Source: Rubrivivax sp. | GTDB lineage: Bacteria > Pseudomonadota > Gammaproteobacteria > Burkholderiales > Burkholderiaceae_C | Length of the DNA: 64,000 nt | Assembly (NCBI GenBank): GCA_004210455.1 | Contig: SEFA01000008.1 | Coordinates: 45,193-109,192 of the forward strand | Reading direction: 5' to 3' | Part shown: positions 8,237 through 25,475 of the stretch, piece by piece | How the letters are laid out: each line of letters begins with the position of its first letter | Position numbering within the stretch: position 1 is the stretch's first letter | Program-made: the position numbers and the translations under genes | The notes under the pieces: generated by a model | What the model was told of the DNA's origin: nothing | Database searches by the model: none | The model's input: only the letters and a program-made list of their open reading frames with translations

Positions 8237-9025
8237 ATGACGCACACCCCACCGCGCGACCCGCGCGGCGACGGCGGAGCGCTGCCCGTCGAGCCGGGCA
8301 TCGTCGGCATCCTCGGCGGCATGGGGCCGCTGGCGACCGTCGATTTCATGCGCAAGCTGCTGGAGGCCACGCCGGCCGCGACCGACCAGGAGCACATCCC
8401 CGTCGTCGTCAGCAGCATCCCCCAGGTGCCGGACCGCACGGCGGCCTTCCGCGGCGAAGGCGAGTCGCCGCTCGCCGCGATGATCGTCAGCGGACAGCGT
8501 CTGGCCGCGGCCGGCGCGGGCGTGGTGGTCGTGCCCTGCAACACCGCCCATCTGTGGTTCGACGAGCTCGAACAGGCGCTGGGCCTGCCGATGATCCACC
8601 TCGTCGACGCGGCGATCGCCGAGGCGCTCGATCTGGTGCCCGACGGCGGCAAGGTCGGCCTGCTGGCGACCGATGCGACGCTGGCCTCCGGGCTCTACCT
8701 GAACCGCAGGCCGCCGCAGGGCAGGGCGCTGCACTGGCTGCTGCCGACGGCGGGGGAGATGATCGCGCTGATCGAGCCCGGCATCGCGGCCGTCAAGGCG
8801 GGGGAGCTCGCGACGGCGACCCGGCATCTGGCCGCGGCGGCGCAGCGCCTGCGTTCGCGCGGCGCGCGCGCCGTCGTGCTGGGATGCACGGAGATTCCGC
8901 TGGTGCTGGATCCCGCGTCGGCGGGGCTCCCGGTGATCGACGCGACGGCCGCGCTGGCGCGCCGTGCGGTGGATTGGGCGGCTAGGTCGCGGCCGCCAGC
9001 ACCCCCAGCCACAGCGGCAGGATGA
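8237..9025 (+). CDS. Aspartate/glutamate racemase family protein
   Basis: A 262-residue cofactor-independent racemase of the Asp/Glu family. The two catalytic cysteines are visible: Cys101 in VVVPCNTAH and Cys217 in VLGCTEIPL. The N-terminal GILGGMGPLATVDF motif is the usual YgeA/RacX-type signature. It lies 18 bases after the amino-acid binding protein, forming a two-gene unit for uptake and stereo-inversion of an acidic amino acid. The Pro/Ala-rich C-terminal tail overlaps the converging AEC transporter gene by 44 bases. The substrate could also be hydantoin or another acid in this superfamily, although both cysteines favour racemase. Confidence 0.85.
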   Translation: MTHTPPRDPRGDGGALPVEPGIVGILGGMGPLATVDFMRKLLEATPAATDQEHIPVVVSSIPQVPDRTAAFRGEGESPLAAMIVSGQRLAAAGAGVVVVPCNTAHLWFDELEQALGLPMIHLVDAAIAEALDLVPDGGKVGLLATDATLASGLYLNRRPPQGRALHWLLPTAGEMIALIEPGIAAVKAGELATATRHLAAAAQRLRSRGARAVVLGCTEIPLVLDPASAGLPVIDATAALARRAVDWAARSRPPAPPATAAG

Positions 9026-9875
9026 TCATGCCCAGCAGGGTGGACACCGTGACCAGCCCCGCGACGAACGGCCCGTTGCCGCCCATGCGCACGGCGAGCA
9101 CGTAGGCGCTGGACGCCGTCGGCATCGCCGCGAACGCGAGCAGCACGATCTGCTGCGGCGTCGGCAGCGCGAGCGCATGCCCGATGCCCAGGGCGATCAA
9201 CGGCAGGATCAGATGGCGGATGGCCAGCAGCGCGGTCGCGAGCCCGGGCGCATCCTTCAACGCGCCAAGCCGCAGCCCCGCGCCGACCGCCATCAGCCCC
9301 AGCGGCAACGCGGCCAGGCCGATCTTCTGCAGGGAAATGGCCGCGGCCTCCGGCAGCCTCAATCCGGCGAGGTTGGCGGCCAGTCCCGCCAGCGTCGCGA
9401 CGATCAGCGGGTTGCGCGCCAGCTCGCGCAGATAACCGTGGCCGCCGTGCCGGGCCAGCGGATACACCGCCGCGACATTGGCCACCGGCACGCACACCGC
9501 GACGATCATCGCGATCCAGGCCACGCCCTGCGCGCCGTACAGCCGTTCGGCCAGCGCCAGCGCGACGAAGGAGTTGAAGCGGAACGCCACCTGCGCGCCC
9601 GAGGCATGTGTCTTCGCATCGACGCCGGGCCCCCAGCGCAGCGCGAAGGCCAGTGCGATGCCGCTGAGCATCACGCCCAGTCCGCCGGCCATCAGCGCCA
9701 TCGTGTCCCCGGGCGACAGGCTGCTGCGCGAGATCGAATGGAAGAGCAGGACCGGGAACAGCAGGAAGTACACCAGCTTCTCCGCGGCCTCCCACACCGG
9801 CCGGTCCAACGGCGTCCAACGGCACAGCGCGAAGCCGGCGACGATCAGCAGGAAGTCAGGCAACAGCAGCAGCAT
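8982..9875 (-). CDS. AEC-family transporter (auxin efflux carrier-like)
   Basis: A 297-residue polytopic membrane protein with about ten hydrophobic segments in two halves. It matches the AEC family (MdcF/YfdV-like), for example LLLLLPDFLLIVAGFALCRW at the N-terminus and MPTASSAYVLAVRMGGN in the eighth segment. Bacterial members move mono- and dicarboxylates such as malonate or malate. The ATG at 9875 follows GAGAGA. It is divergent from a Bug binding protein gene, and the 149-base gap presumably holds both promoters. The substrate is unknown. Confidence 0.85.
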   Translation of the reverse strand: MLLLLPDFLLIVAGFALCRWTPLDRPVWEAAEKLVYFLLFPVLLFHSISRSSLSPGDTMALMAGGLGVMLSGIALAFALRWGPGVDAKTHASGAQVAFRFNSFVALALAERLYGAQGVAWIAMIVAVCVPVANVAAVYPLARHGGHGYLRELARNPLIVATLAGLAANLAGLRLPEAAAISLQKIGLAALPLGLMAVGAGLRLGALKDAPGLATALLAIRHLILPLIALGIGHALALPTPQQIVLLAFAAMPTASSAYVLAVRMGGNGPFVAGLVTVSTLLGMIILPLWLGVLAAAT

Positions 9876-10024
9876 CGGATCTCTCGAAGGTCGCGACAGA
9901 GTGTGCCAGGGGTTTCCCGCCCCTCCGACGAGGTCTCTACGTAGTTCCGCTAGGCCAGTCCCATCGGCGACATACTTAAGCTGTTTCGATCACGTTACCC
10001 ATTGTTCAAAAGACGAGGAGCCCA

Positions 10025-11002
10025 ATGAACCGTCGCTCGATCCTCCAACACGGCCTGCTGCTGAGCACGCTGTCGCTGTCCTGCGCCGCGGCGCTGGCCC
10101 AGTCCTATCCGACCAAGCCGGTCAAGCTGGTGGTGCCGTTCGCCCCGGGCGGCACGACCGACATCGTGGCGCGCGTCGTCGCGCAGCACATCAACGGTCC
10201 GCTGGGCCAGACGATGATCGTCGAGAACAAGGCCGGCGGCGGCGGCATCATCGGCGCCAACGACACCGCCAAGTCGCAGCCCGACGGCTACTCGCTGGGC
10301 GTGGCGACCGTGTCCACCACGGCCACCAACCCCGCGATCAATCCGAAGACGCCGTACAACCCGCTGACGGACTTCACGCCCATCATCAACCTCGCGGCCA
10401 CGCCCAACGTGATCGCGGTGCATCCGTCCTTCCCCGCGAAGGACTACAAGGCCTTCGTGGCCGAGCTGAAGAAGAACCCCGGCAAGTACAGCTATTCGAC
10501 CTCGGGCACGGGCGGCATCGGCCACCTGCAGATGGAGCTGTACAAGAGCCTGACCGGCGTCTTCGTGACCCACATCCCGTACCGCGGCGCCGGCCCGGCG
10601 CTGAACGACACGGTCGCCGGCCAGGTGCCGATGATCTTCGACAACCTGCCGTCCGCGCTGCCCTTCATCAAGGACGGCCGCCTGGTCGCGATCGCCGTCG
10701 CGGCGCCGCAGCGCCTGGCGGTGCTGCCCAACGTGCCGACCTTCAAGGAACTCGGACTGGAGCCGGTGAACCGCATGGCCTATTACGGCATCCTGGGCCC
10801 GAAGAACCTGCCCAAGGAAGTCGTCGCCAAGATCAACGAGGCCGCCCGCAAGACCGTCGAGATGCCCGAGGTCAAGAAGCGCATCGAGGAGACCGGCTCG
10901 ATCGTGATCGGCAATACGCCGGAGCAGTTCTCCGAGCAGATCAAGGCCGAGTACGCGGTCTACAAGAAGGTCGTCGAGCAGCAGAAGCTCAAGCTCGACT
11001 GA
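10025..11002 (+). CDS. Bug-family (TctC) extracytoplasmic binding protein
   Basis: A 325-residue exported protein with a signal peptide over residues 1-26 and a mature end near [18 protein letters not shown]. It shows the TctC/Bug hallmarks [22 protein letters not shown] and [23 protein letters not shown]. These proteins capture carboxylates or aromatic acids, either for tripartite tricarboxylate transporters or as orphan receptors. No TctA or TctB gene is nearby. The start at 10025 follows GACGAGGAG. The 3' end overlaps the converging chemoreceptor gene by 14 bases. Confidence 0.9.
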   Translation: MNRRSILQHGLLLSTLSLSCAAALAQSYPTKPVKLVVPFAPGGTTDIVARVVAQHINGPLGQTMIVENKAGGGGIIGANDTAKSQPDGYSLGVATVSTTATNPAINPKTPYNPLTDFTPIINLAATPNVIAVHPSFPAKDYKAFVAELKKNPGKYSYSTSGTGGIGHLQMELYKSLTGVFVTHIPYRGAGPALNDTVAGQVPMIFDNLPSALPFIKDGRLVAIAVAAPQRLAVLPNVPTFKELGLEPVNRMAYYGILGPKNLPKEVVAKINEAARKTVEMPEVKKRIEETGSIVIGNTPEQFSEQIKAEYAVYKKVVEQQKLKLD

Positions 11003-12539
11003 TCCGGAAGACCCGCACCGCGTCGACCAGGCCCAGCGCCTGGCCGCGCAGGCTGGACGCCGCGCTGGCGATCTCCTCGACCATCGCGGCGTTCTGCTGT
11101 GTGGCGGCGTCCATTTCGCTGACCGCGCCGGACACCTGGGACACGCCCATCGCCTGTTCGGCGCTGGCCACGCTGATCTCGCCGACGATGCGGTTCACCT
11201 GGCCGATGGCCTGGACCACCTCGCTCATCGTGTCGCCCGCGCGGTTCACCAGCGCGGTGCCGGCTTCGACCTGCTCGTTGCTGGCCGCGATCAGCGTCTT
11301 GATCTCTTTCGCCGCGGCCGCCGAACGGCTGGCCAGCGTGCGCACCTCCGAGGCCACGACTGCGAAGCCGCGCCCCTGCTCGCCGGCGCGCGCGGCTTCC
11401 ACCGCCGCGTTCAGCGCGAGGATGTTGGTCTGGAACGCGATGCCGTCGATGGTGCCGATGATGTCGGCGATCTTGCGCGAGCTGTCGTGGATGCCCTGCA
11501 TCCGGGTGACGACCTGAGCCACCACCTCGCCGCCGCGCGCCGCCACCGTCGAGGCCGCGACCGCCAGCTTGTTGGCCTCGCCCGAGGACTGCGCGGTGTG
11601 GCCCACCGTGCCGCTGAGCTGCTCCATCGTGCTGGCCGCGCGCTGCACATTGGACGCCGTCTGCTCGGTGCGCTGGCTCAGGTCCTGGTTGCCCGCCGAC
11701 ACTTCATGGCAGGCGTTCTGGATGTTCTCCGAGGACTCGCGCACCTGCGAGATCGCCGTCTGCAGGCTGGCGCGCATGCGCTCCAGCGCGCCGACCATCG
11801 CGCCGATCTCGTCCTTGCCCTGCGCGGTCGCCGTCTGGGTGAGGTCGCCCTCGGCCACGGCCTCGACCAGTCGCACAGCCTCCGACAAGGGCTTCGTCAC
11901 CGAGCGCGTCAGCGCCCACGAGAACAGCGCGCCCGCGACGATCGCCAGCAGGCCGATCACCATGATGCGGGTCTGCGCGCTCTGGGTCGCGTGGTCGACG
12001 TCCGCCGCCATCTCGTCCAGCGTCTGCTGCTGGAACTTCAGGTAGCCGGTCATCTTCTGCAGGTAGACCTCGGCCTGCGGGCGGAACTGCTCGTTGAGCA
12101 GCCGCTCGGTGGCGTCGGTGTCGCCGCCCTTCTTGAGTTCGGCGATCTTGTTGCGGGTCGCGATGTAGGTCTGGCGCGACTCGGTCAGCTCGGCGACGAC
12201 CTTCTTCTCGGCGTCGCTCTTGGGCAGCTCGTCCAGCGCCTTGACGATCTCGTTGCCGCGCGCAGTGGAGATCTTCACGTCGCCCGCGAAATAGTCGGCC
12301 AGCGAGGCGTCGGTGCTCTTGGCGATGGCGGTGTAGCGCTTCACGCCGACGATGGTCAGCATGTACCACTCGCTCACCAGCCGTTCCTTCTGCAGCGGCA
12401 CCGCCATCATCGTACGGGTCGCGTCGGCGCTGCGATGCAGCCCCAGCCAGCCCACGGTCATGATCGCCGCCACCAGCAGCAGCACCACGCCGAAGCCCAT
12501 GGCGAGTCGAGCCGACAGGCGCAAGTCATTCAGTTTCAC
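10989..12539 (-). CDS. Methyl-accepting chemotaxis protein (Tar-like, four-helix sensor)
   Basis: Senses a chemical outside the cell and signals to CheA/CheW. The layout of the 516-residue protein is a transmembrane segment at about 11-33, a periplasmic helical domain to about 188, a second transmembrane segment at 190-210, HAMP at 210-262, and a signalling domain. The signalling tip reads [23 protein letters not shown] at 12539 is chosen because AGAGGAGA precedes it; the frame extends 26 codons further upstream without a better site. There is no C-terminal CheR-binding pentapeptide. The ligand is unknown. Confidence 0.9.
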   Translation of the reverse strand: MKLNDLRLSARLAMGFGVVLLLVAAIMTVGWLGLHRSADATRTMMAVPLQKERLVSEWYMLTIVGVKRYTAIAKSTDASLADYFAGDVKISTARGNEIVKALDELPKSDAEKKVVAELTESRQTYIATRNKIAELKKGGDTDATERLLNEQFRPQAEVYLQKMTGYLKFQQQTLDEMAADVDHATQSAQTRIMVIGLLAIVAGALFSWALTRSVTKPLSEAVRLVEAVAEGDLTQTATAQGKDEIGAMVGALERMRASLQTAISQVRESSENIQNACHEVSAGNQDLSQRTEQTASNVQRAASTMEQLSGTVGHTAQSSGEANKLAVAASTVAARGGEVVAQVVTRMQGIHDSSRKIADIIGTIDGIAFQTNILALNAAVEAARAGEQGRGFAVVASEVRTLASRSAAAAKEIKTLIAASNEQVEAGTALVNRAGDTMSEVVQAIGQVNRIVGEISVASAEQAMGVSQVSGAVSEMDAATQQNAAMVEEIASAASSLRGQALGLVDAVRVFRISRA

Positions 12540-12764
12540 AGCATCTCCTCTGCCTCGGTGCATGTCTTTGAACACCAAGTGGTCATACAACATGACGTCG
12601 ATCATGGGTCGACGCATCCTCTTAACGGCGCGCGAACATGAAGATCGACGCGCTTCAGGGCCGACTGTAGAAGCTAGTTGTATGACAACGTGCAGCGCGA
12701 CATGAGATCAACGTGCAGTTGTGCCGGGCGACGGGCCGCGCGTGGTCGCCAAGCCGCGGCAATG

Positions 12765-12788
12765 AAAAAGGGGCGCATGAAGCGCCCC
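12765..12788 (-). terminator. Rho-independent terminator after the 57-residue peptide gene
   Basis: On the minus strand GGGGCGC, a 5-base loop and GCGCCCC are followed by five Ts. It lies 53 bases after the stop of the small peptide gene, supporting that gene as a real transcription unit. Confidence 0.8.
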
Positions 12789-12841
12789 TTCGTGGCGATC
12801 CGGCGGTCGGGTCGCCGAATCAGTCGCTGATCAGCCGCTGA

Positions 12842-13015
12842 TCAACCGCCGAACAGCGAGGCGATGCCGTTGCCGATCGTGCTCAGCAGGCCGCCGCTCA
12901 GCTTGTTGACGACACCGCCGACGCCAGTGGTCAGCGCGCCGCCGGTGGCATCCGCACCGCCGCCGCCGGTCACGCCGCCCAGCAGGCTCGGAATCAGACT
13001 TGCAATTGCACCCAT
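12842..13015 (-). CDS. Small glycine-rich amphipathic peptide, unknown function
   Basis: A 57-residue peptide with 19 glycines. It starts with a short hydrophobic segment (GAIASLIPSLLGGV), has a Gly/Thr/Ala-rich middle, and ends with an amphipathic stretch (NKLSGGLLSTIGNGIASLFGG, residues 37-57). There is no cysteine and almost no charge. The start is well supported by CCAGGAGA, 6 bases before ATG, and a strong terminator follows, so this is probably a real single gene. It resembles, in composition and in its C-terminal GLL...LF pattern, a 59-residue peptide at 16942-17121. I do not recognise the family. Possibilities include a surface-active or pore-forming peptide or a substrate of an export system; none is shown by the sequence. 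Confidence 0.6.
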   Translation of the reverse strand: MGAIASLIPSLLGGVTGGGGADATGGALTTGVGGVVNKLSGGLLSTIGNGIASLFGG

Positions 13016-13359
13016 GGTTTTCTCCTGGAAATTGCCGCCGTGCGATCGGAAGGTCGTCACGGTGCCGCGGAGCACGACCGGTTTCCCGGCGCACGGCGGC
13101 CTGAAATCAGGTCGCGGCACGAATGCTCTAGTGCGCGGCAAGGACGTTTGCGATCCCACCGCGATCTGTCATCCAGACGCGAGCGACTGCTGCGAATGCA
13201 GAGGTCGATCCCCCTTCCTTGAGCTGGCGGTATGGGTCGCCCAGCCGCTGAAAATTTCAAATCATGAAAAGAACTCGGCGGCATGCAAAAAACCGGCGTG
13301 CTGCAGCGCCGCAAGATTTCTCATCATGGAAGAGTCGCTCTCACGATCCGGTTTTTGTT

Positions 13360-13388
13360 TTGCAAGTTATTGATTTTTAATGGATAAA
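13360..13388 (+). promoter_or_regulatory. Putative sigma-70 promoter of aceA
   Basis: TTGCAA (13360-13365), 17 bases, then GATAAA (13383-13388) give a weak sigma-70 match, with four of six bases matching in each box. The start point would fall around 13395, at the edge of the palindrome that follows. The position suits repression, but the boxes are degenerate and the assignment is tentative. Confidence 0.35.
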
Positions 13389-13394
13389 AATTCA

Positions 13395-13408
13395 GTCTTA
13401 TATAAGAC
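13395..13408. promoter_or_regulatory. 14-bp palindromic operator GTCTTATATAAGAC upstream of aceA
   Basis: A perfect 14-bp palindrome in an AT-rich promoter region, 81 bases before the aceA start. The same 14 bases occur upstream of mdh at 63943-63956. I saw no other copy in this window. Its form suits a dimeric repressor, for example of the GntR/FadR type, but the protein is not encoded here. Confidence 0.7.
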
Positions 13409-13489
13409 ATCGAGCGACACGAGGGGAGGCGAGCCGTCTAGATTTGAGCCATCGGTTTTCCACTTCACTCGAACCCACAGGAGCTCACC

Positions 13490-14794
<1,305 letters not shown>

Positions 14795-16941
14795 TCCCCG
14801 CCGCGAGCCTGCCGACCGGCCTTGGTGTGGGCCAGGTCGGTGAGGGCCTCGCGGGCGTCGGCGCGTCCGAAGCGGTCGATCGGCGTGAGGCAGCGCACCA
14901 GCGCCGCGTTCTCGTGTCGCTGGAGAATCGCTCTCGCCAAGGGGGAGGACCGCAGGCGCGCGAGGAATGCCGCGTCCGCTTTGAGCGTCTTCATCCGGCG
15001 CCCCCTGTCGTCGTAGAACAGTCGTTCCATGACGGGGTCGCGGCGGCGGGCCAGTTCGGACACGGAGGCGAACAGGACGGTCCGTTGGAACTCCTGGAGC
15101 GCGAGGACGCGGGCGCTGGCCGGATGCTGCCGCAATGCTGCGGAGAGCCGTTCATGCAGCGTCGCGGCCGGGCCGTCGAACCAGGCTTCCGGGTGACGTT
15201 CCGTGCGCAACGCCTGCAGGCGTTCGACACCGGCGGGCAGCAGGGGAAAGGCGGCCCGGCGCTGCTGGTTCAGGCGGAGCAGTCGGCCGTGGCGTTCATG
15301 TGCGGAGGCGGGATGTTCGGGCCTGCCGAGGTCCTCCCTGTCGAGGACCGCCAGGATGTCGCTCCATAGCCGGGTGTGGGCCAGCTGATCCTGATGGCCT
15401 TCGAATCGGGCCGCCACGTCCCGCAGCACCGTGTCCAGCGGCACGTCACGCAGCCGCTGCCCCAGGTTGCCCAGGCGCATGTCCTGTTTGACCGCGTCAG
15501 CCGCGCCGTCGCCCAGATACTGCTCGCGATGCGCGTCGTTGACGCCGGCGCAGATGCTGGCGCCCAGGGTGAGGGCAATGCCTGGCCCCGCGAGGGCGAG
15601 CGCGACGGGGGCGCACGCAAGACCCGAAGCGCTGGAGGCCAGCATCAGCCCTTGACCGGCGCTCAACGCGATGTCGCAAGCCTGGCTTCGCCGACTGTCC
15701 GCCAGCCGCCAGCGCGTGTCCTGCGCATGCAGCGCGGTGGCGCGCGGGCCGATGTCGACGGCGATCGCCTGCACGGCCGCACGGTCGCGGCGCAGGCGCC
15801 GATGGTCCGCGAGGTGGACGCGCAGGTTCGTGGCGCCGGCCGCCATCTGCGCCGCCTGGGCGCCCATCATGGCGCCGCCGGTCGCCGCGTCGAGTGCTCC
15901 CTCGGCCGCGTGCGCCGCCGCCACCCCGGCCGCATGACCCCAGGCCTGCGTGACGGCACCGCCCGCTGCGGCAGCCGAGGCGCTCGCGGAGATCACCATG
16001 CCGCCGGCCATGCCGGACATGCCGATGCCGGTGAAGAGGGCTGGCCAGCGGGCACGCTTGGCCTGCCGCTGCGCGTCCGTCCCCTTGTGCGCGAGGTGAT
16101 GCTGGTAGGACGTTTCGGGCGTCTCCAGGTGGCGACTTCGCGCCGCCCTCATTTCCACGACGCTGCGCGCCTGTTTGAGGAAGTCCTGGCAGAGCGCGCT
16201 CGTGCCCGGGCGTCGGTGCCACTTCCTGGTGAGGTTGTGCTTCAGCAGCCGGCCGAAACCGCGGGCGCGTTGCCGTTCGCGATCCTCGAACGAGCGCACG
16301 CAGTCCGTGTGGCGTTCGATCAATCGGTCGAGATCGCTGTCGCCACCGGCCTCGCCACCGACCTCGTTGGCGGCCACGCCGGATGCCGCTTCGCGCCGCA
16401 GTGACTCGATCAGTCGCCGCTGCTGATCCAGATTGGCGCGGACGTGTTCGGGGTACTCCCGGGCGTAACCGCCGTGCGCCGAGGTCACGGCCGCCTTCGC
16501 GGAGAGCGCCATGAGCGGGAACAGGGCGGTGAGCAGCCCGAGCTCGATGGCGGGCTGACTCGCGGTCGAGAACGCCGCCGGCAGCGCGCCCGCCACATCG
16601 TCCGGACCGTCCAGATTGCGGACCCGATGGAGGATCCGCAGTCGCGACAGGAAACCGGACCCGGAGAAGTCGTCGACCGGCCGGGGATCGGGGGAGAGCA
16701 GGCCGCGTCCCACGGTGATGGTCACCGGCTCCGGCTCTGGCTCCGGCGGCGACAAGGGAAAGGCGCTCGGAGCGCCGAGCGGGAAAGAGCCGGTCATGAC
16801 GAGGAACTCCGTTTTTCAGGAGGACCGCGCCGGGCGGGAGGTGCCGGGTCGCGGTCCCCGATCTTGAAGGGGCGCGCCTGGCTGATGGGACTGGCTGGGG
16901 CGAGGCTGCGACGGGCAGCCTGTCGGATCATCCGATCGTCG

Positions 16942-17121
16942 TCATTTGAAGAGGCCGGGCAGCAACCCGCTGCTGACGTTGCCGACACCCTGGGCCACGC
17001 CGGAGATCAGCGGGCCGATGAGGGGAATCTTGCCGGCGACGGACGACACCGCGTTCGCGGCGGCGCTGATGCCGCCGGAGGCCGCGCCGGCGCCGAGCAG
17101 GCCGAGGAGGGGAAGAGGCAT
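16942..17121 (-). CDS. Small glycine/alanine-rich hydrophobic peptide, unknown function
   Basis: A 59-residue peptide. It begins MPLPLLGLLGAGAASGG, has an Ala/Ser/Val middle (ISAAANAVSSVAGK), and ends with IPLIGPLISGVAQGVG and SSGLLPGLFK. There are two lysines, no acidic residues and no cysteine. ATG at 17121 has AAGGA at good distance. It lies 58 bases downstream of a histidine kinase gene and 144 bases upstream of the 701-residue protein, all on one strand, so these may form one transcript. It resembles the peptide at 12842-13015 in size, composition and the terminal GLL...LF pattern. The second half looks like membrane-active peptides, but this is a resemblance only. Confidence 0.55.
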   Translation of the reverse strand: MPLPLLGLLGAGAASGGISAAANAVSSVAGKIPLIGPLISGVAQGVGNVSSGLLPGLFK

Positions 17122-17179
17122 GGGATCGGGTCCTTGTCAGATGATGGTCCCGACGTAGTGCCTCGGGGGCGTTCCCCGT

Positions 17180-19458
17180 TCAGCGCGTCGCGGTCTCCGC
17201 GGGTCGCGCCGTACCATCGCGCTGCCGCCATTCCTGGATCAGTTCGACCACCGCATCCGGGTCCGCCGGCTTGACGAGGTGGACGTCGAAGCCGGCCTCG
17301 TGCGCACGACGGCGATCGTCCTGCTGGCCGTAGCCGGTCAGCGCGATCAGCAGCGCCGCCGCGCCGCCGGGCGCGGCCCGCAGGCGGCGCGCGACTTCGT
17401 AGCCGTCCAGTCCGGGCAGGCCGATGTCGAGCAGCACCACGTGTGGCGCCCACGCCGCGGCGGCATCCAGCGCGCAAGGACCGTCGAGCTGCACCGTGGT
17501 CTCCAGGCCCGCCAGTTCCAGGAACACCGCCATCGAGTCGGCCGCATCGCGGTTGTCGTCGACGACCATCACGCGGCAGGGGCCGCCGCGGTCGCGCGGC
17601 TCGTCGCGGGCCACGGGCGCAGGAGGCGGAACGTCGGCGGTCGTCATCGGTGTTTCCTCCACGGCGGCGGCCGGCAGGCGCACCTCGAATGTCGAGCCGT
17701 GGCCCGGCCCATCGCTGTTCGCCACCACGTGACCGTGGTGCAGCTGCACCAGGCGCTGCACCAGCGTCAGTCCCACGCCCAGGCCTCCCTGGTTGCGATC
17801 CAGCCCGCGCGGCCCCTGCTCGAACAGGTCGAACACATGCGGCAGCAGCGACGCGGCGATGCCGCGTCCGTTGTCGCGCACGGCCAGGACGAACGTCGCG
17901 GAGCGATCGGCGCCCCCCGCCTCCTCGCGGGTCAGCGTCAATTCGATGGACCCGTCCGGGGCGGTGTACTTGCTCGCGTTGTGCACGAGGTTGGTGACGA
18001 CCTGGATCAGCCGGGCCGCGTCGCCGCGTATCGGCGCCGGATGGTCCGGAAGCTGGAGGCGCAACTGCTGTCCTTGCGACTCGATCAGCGCCTGCACCGG
18101 CTCCAGGCCGTGGCGCACGATGTCGCGCAGATCGAGCGTCTCGTTCTTCAGCACGATCTTGCCCTGGCTGATGCGCGCCACGTCGAGCAGCTCGTCGACC
18201 AGCCGCGTCAGGTGCTTGGCCTGACGATCGGTGACCGCCACCGCTTCGCCGAGGCGGGTGTCGTCGCCGCCGGCCAACGCGCGCATCACCTCGATCGCGT
18301 TGCGGATCGGCGCCAGCGGATTGCGCAGTTCATGCGACAGCATCGCGAGGAACTCGTCCTTGCGACGGCTGGCCTCGAGCAGCTCGGCCTCGGCCTGGCG
18401 GCGTTCGACGATCTCCGCCTGCAGCGCGCCGTACAGCCGTGCGTTCTCGAAGGCGATCGCGGCGCGGCCCGCCAGCTCTTCCAGCGTCGGCCAGTCCGGC
18501 GGCTGGTGCGGGTCGACCAGCAGCAGACCGCCGAGCGTGCGTTCGCCGGCGACCAGCGGCAGCACGGCGCCGGCGGCGGTGTCGCGATGCAGCAGCGCGC
18601 GCGGCGCGGGCTCGTCGTCGGGCAGGCCGGACGGCGCGAAGGTCGGCTGGGCCTGCGCCGTCGGCGAACCGCCCGGCAGCAGCGCCGGCACCATCTGTTC
18701 GAGCGCGCTGCGCGTGGCGTTGTAGAGCACCTCGGACAGCATCTGCTCGCGACCCTCGATGAACAGGGGCGCTTCACCGGCGGCGACGGGCGAGTCGCAA
18801 CGCAGCACGCGCTCGTGCCCATGGCCGGCGTCGCGCAGCCACAGCAGCGCGCGCGAGGCGAAGCTCGGCACCACCAGCGAGAGCAGCCGTCGCATCGCGA
18901 CGTCCGCGTCCAGCGAATCGGCCAGTTCGCGACCCGCCTGCGCCAGGAAGATCGAGCGCCGCGTGTTCTCCTCGGCGGCGCGCTGCGCGGCCTCGGCGCG
19001 CGCGATCGCGATGCGCTCCAGCGCCTGCTGCCGCAGCCGCTGCTGCATGAGGAACAGGTCGACGAAGACGCGCACCTTGCTGCGCAGCACGTCCGGGATC
19101 ACCGGCGAGAGGATGTAGTCGACCGCCCCGAGCGAGTAGCCCTGTGCCGTCTGCAGCTCGTCCGCGTAGGCGGTGACGAAGATGATGGGCGTGTGCGCCG
19201 AACGCCGGTAGCCGCGGATCAGCCGGGCCGTCTCCAGGCCGTCGATGCCCGGCATGTTCACGTCCATCAGGATCACCGCGAACTGCTGGCGCAGCACCTC
19301 GCGCAGCGCCTCGCTGCCGGAGCGCGCGATCACCAGGTGCTGGTCGAGGTCGGCCAGGATGGTCTCGAAGACGAGCAGCTTCTCCGGCAGGTCGTCCACG
19401 ATCAGGATGCTGGCGCGCTCCGCCGCGTCCGGCGTCGCATAGCCGTCGTAGAGCGCGC

Positions 19459-19468
<10 letters not shown>
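17180..19468 (-). CDS. Hybrid histidine kinase: receiver-GAF-kinase-receiver
   Basis: A soluble 762-residue signalling kinase. An N-terminal receiver has its phospho-acceptor Asp69 in LMDVNMPGIDG. A coiled-coil and a GAF-like region follow (about 170-330, ending IAFENARLYGAL). The dimerisation domain carries His379 in SHELRNPL, then an ATP-binding domain (NLVHNASKYT, DNGRGI, GGLGVGL). A C-terminal receiver has Asp681 in LLDIGLPGLDG. ATG at 19468 overlaps the 3' end of the poly-HAMP kinase gene by 10 bases, so the two are coupled. The N-terminal receiver probably accepts phosphate from another kinase, most simply its neighbour. The signal is unknown. Confidence 0.9.
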
Positions 19469-24648
<5,180 letters not shown>

Positions 24649-24852
24649 TTGAGGACTCCCGACGGCCGTCTGATCGCGGCTCAACCGAGGGACTTTAGCC
24701 GTACGACAACGCTGACGGGGCCTGGGTTTAGGAGGGGCGGGGTCGGGCACGTGGCTTGCCTTCAGGGGGTGTGGACGGACGGCGGAAGTCGCCCGCGCTG
24801 GGTTGCGCGTGGACCGCCGTTGCGTCGTGTTGCATACAGGGAGAAGACTTCG

Positions 24853-25353
24853 ATGTCCGACACATCGGCTCACATGCCGCCCCAGGCGCCGCAGCAGTCG
24901 CCGCACGCGCTCAGGGTCCTGGTGATCGACGACGATCCGGAAGGCGCGCGCAGCCTCAGCGAGCTGTTCCGCTGCTACGGCTGCGCGACCTCGGTCGCCT
25001 ACAGCGGCCGGGTCGGCCTGCGGCTGCTGAAGCTGTTCAAGCCCGAGCTGGTCTTCGTCGACTTCGACATGCCGGACATGAACGGGTTGGAGGTGGTGTC
25101 CGAGGCCAAGCTGATCGACGCCGAGGCCGGCCGCCGCACCATGTATGTGTGCCTGACCGGCGGCGGTCCGGAGATCACCGACGAGTCGGCGGGGGCCGCC
25201 GGCTTCAACCGCCTGCTCTACAAGCCGCTGAATGTGACTGATCTTCTGGCGGTATTGCTGGCGGCAAGACCGGGCAATTTCTCGGCGTCGGGCGCCGCTC
25301 CGGCGATCCGGCCCGCGCGTGTGACGTACAGGGATCGCACACCCAAGCATTGA
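24853..25353 (+). CDS. Single-domain response regulator (receiver)
   Basis: A 166-residue receiver protein with no output domain. The phospho-acceptor is Asp70 in FVDFDMPDMNG. The acidic pocket is VIDDDPEG and the conserved lysine is in LLYKPLNVTDLL. A short Pro/Gln-rich N-terminus and a basic C-terminal tail flank the domain. The ATG at 24853 follows CAGGGAGAAG. It is divergent from the poly-HAMP kinase (start 24648) and is the obvious phospho-relay partner. Codon VCLTGG replaces the usual switch Ser/Thr-Ala with Thr-Gly. Confidence 0.88.
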   Translation: MSDTSAHMPPQAPQQSPHALRVLVIDDDPEGARSLSELFRCYGCATSVAYSGRVGLRLLKLFKPELVFVDFDMPDMNGLEVVSEAKLIDAEAGRRTMYVCLTGGGPEITDESAGAAGFNRLLYKPLNVTDLLAVLLAARPGNFSASGAAPAIRPARVTYRDRTPKH

Positions 25354-25426
25354 GGAGGCGGCGAGTGTGGCGGCGACGCCATGACTTGAGCGGAGCGGAC
25401 TTCCCCTTTGGAGGGAGTTGATGCGA

Positions 25427-25446
25427 TGGCAATCAATTGATTGCCA
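25427..25446. promoter_or_regulatory. Perfect 20-bp palindrome, probable MarR operator
   Basis: TGGCAATCAA is followed directly by its reverse complement TTGATTGCCA. It lies 29 bases upstream of the MarR-GNAT start codon, where an autoregulatory MarR-family site would be expected. The sequence around it is AT-richer than the surroundings. Confidence 0.7.
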
Positions 25447-25475
25447 AAAGCAAGTAATTGTCGGACGATGCGGTC

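Larger units (their letters stand above)
13016..13489. other. 474-base intergenic region upstream of aceA
   Basis: Between the divergent peptide gene and aceA. The left half is GC-rich. The right half (about 13230-13410) is clearly AT-richer and holds the putative aceA promoter and a 14-bp palindrome. A 38-codon open frame (13264-13380) has no ribosome site and a basic, low-complexity product, so I do not call it a gene. Confidence 0.6.

Noticed and set aside
13264..13380. A 38-codon open frame upstream of aceA
   Set aside because: There is no ribosome site, the product is basic and low-complexity, and it runs across the putative aceA promoter.
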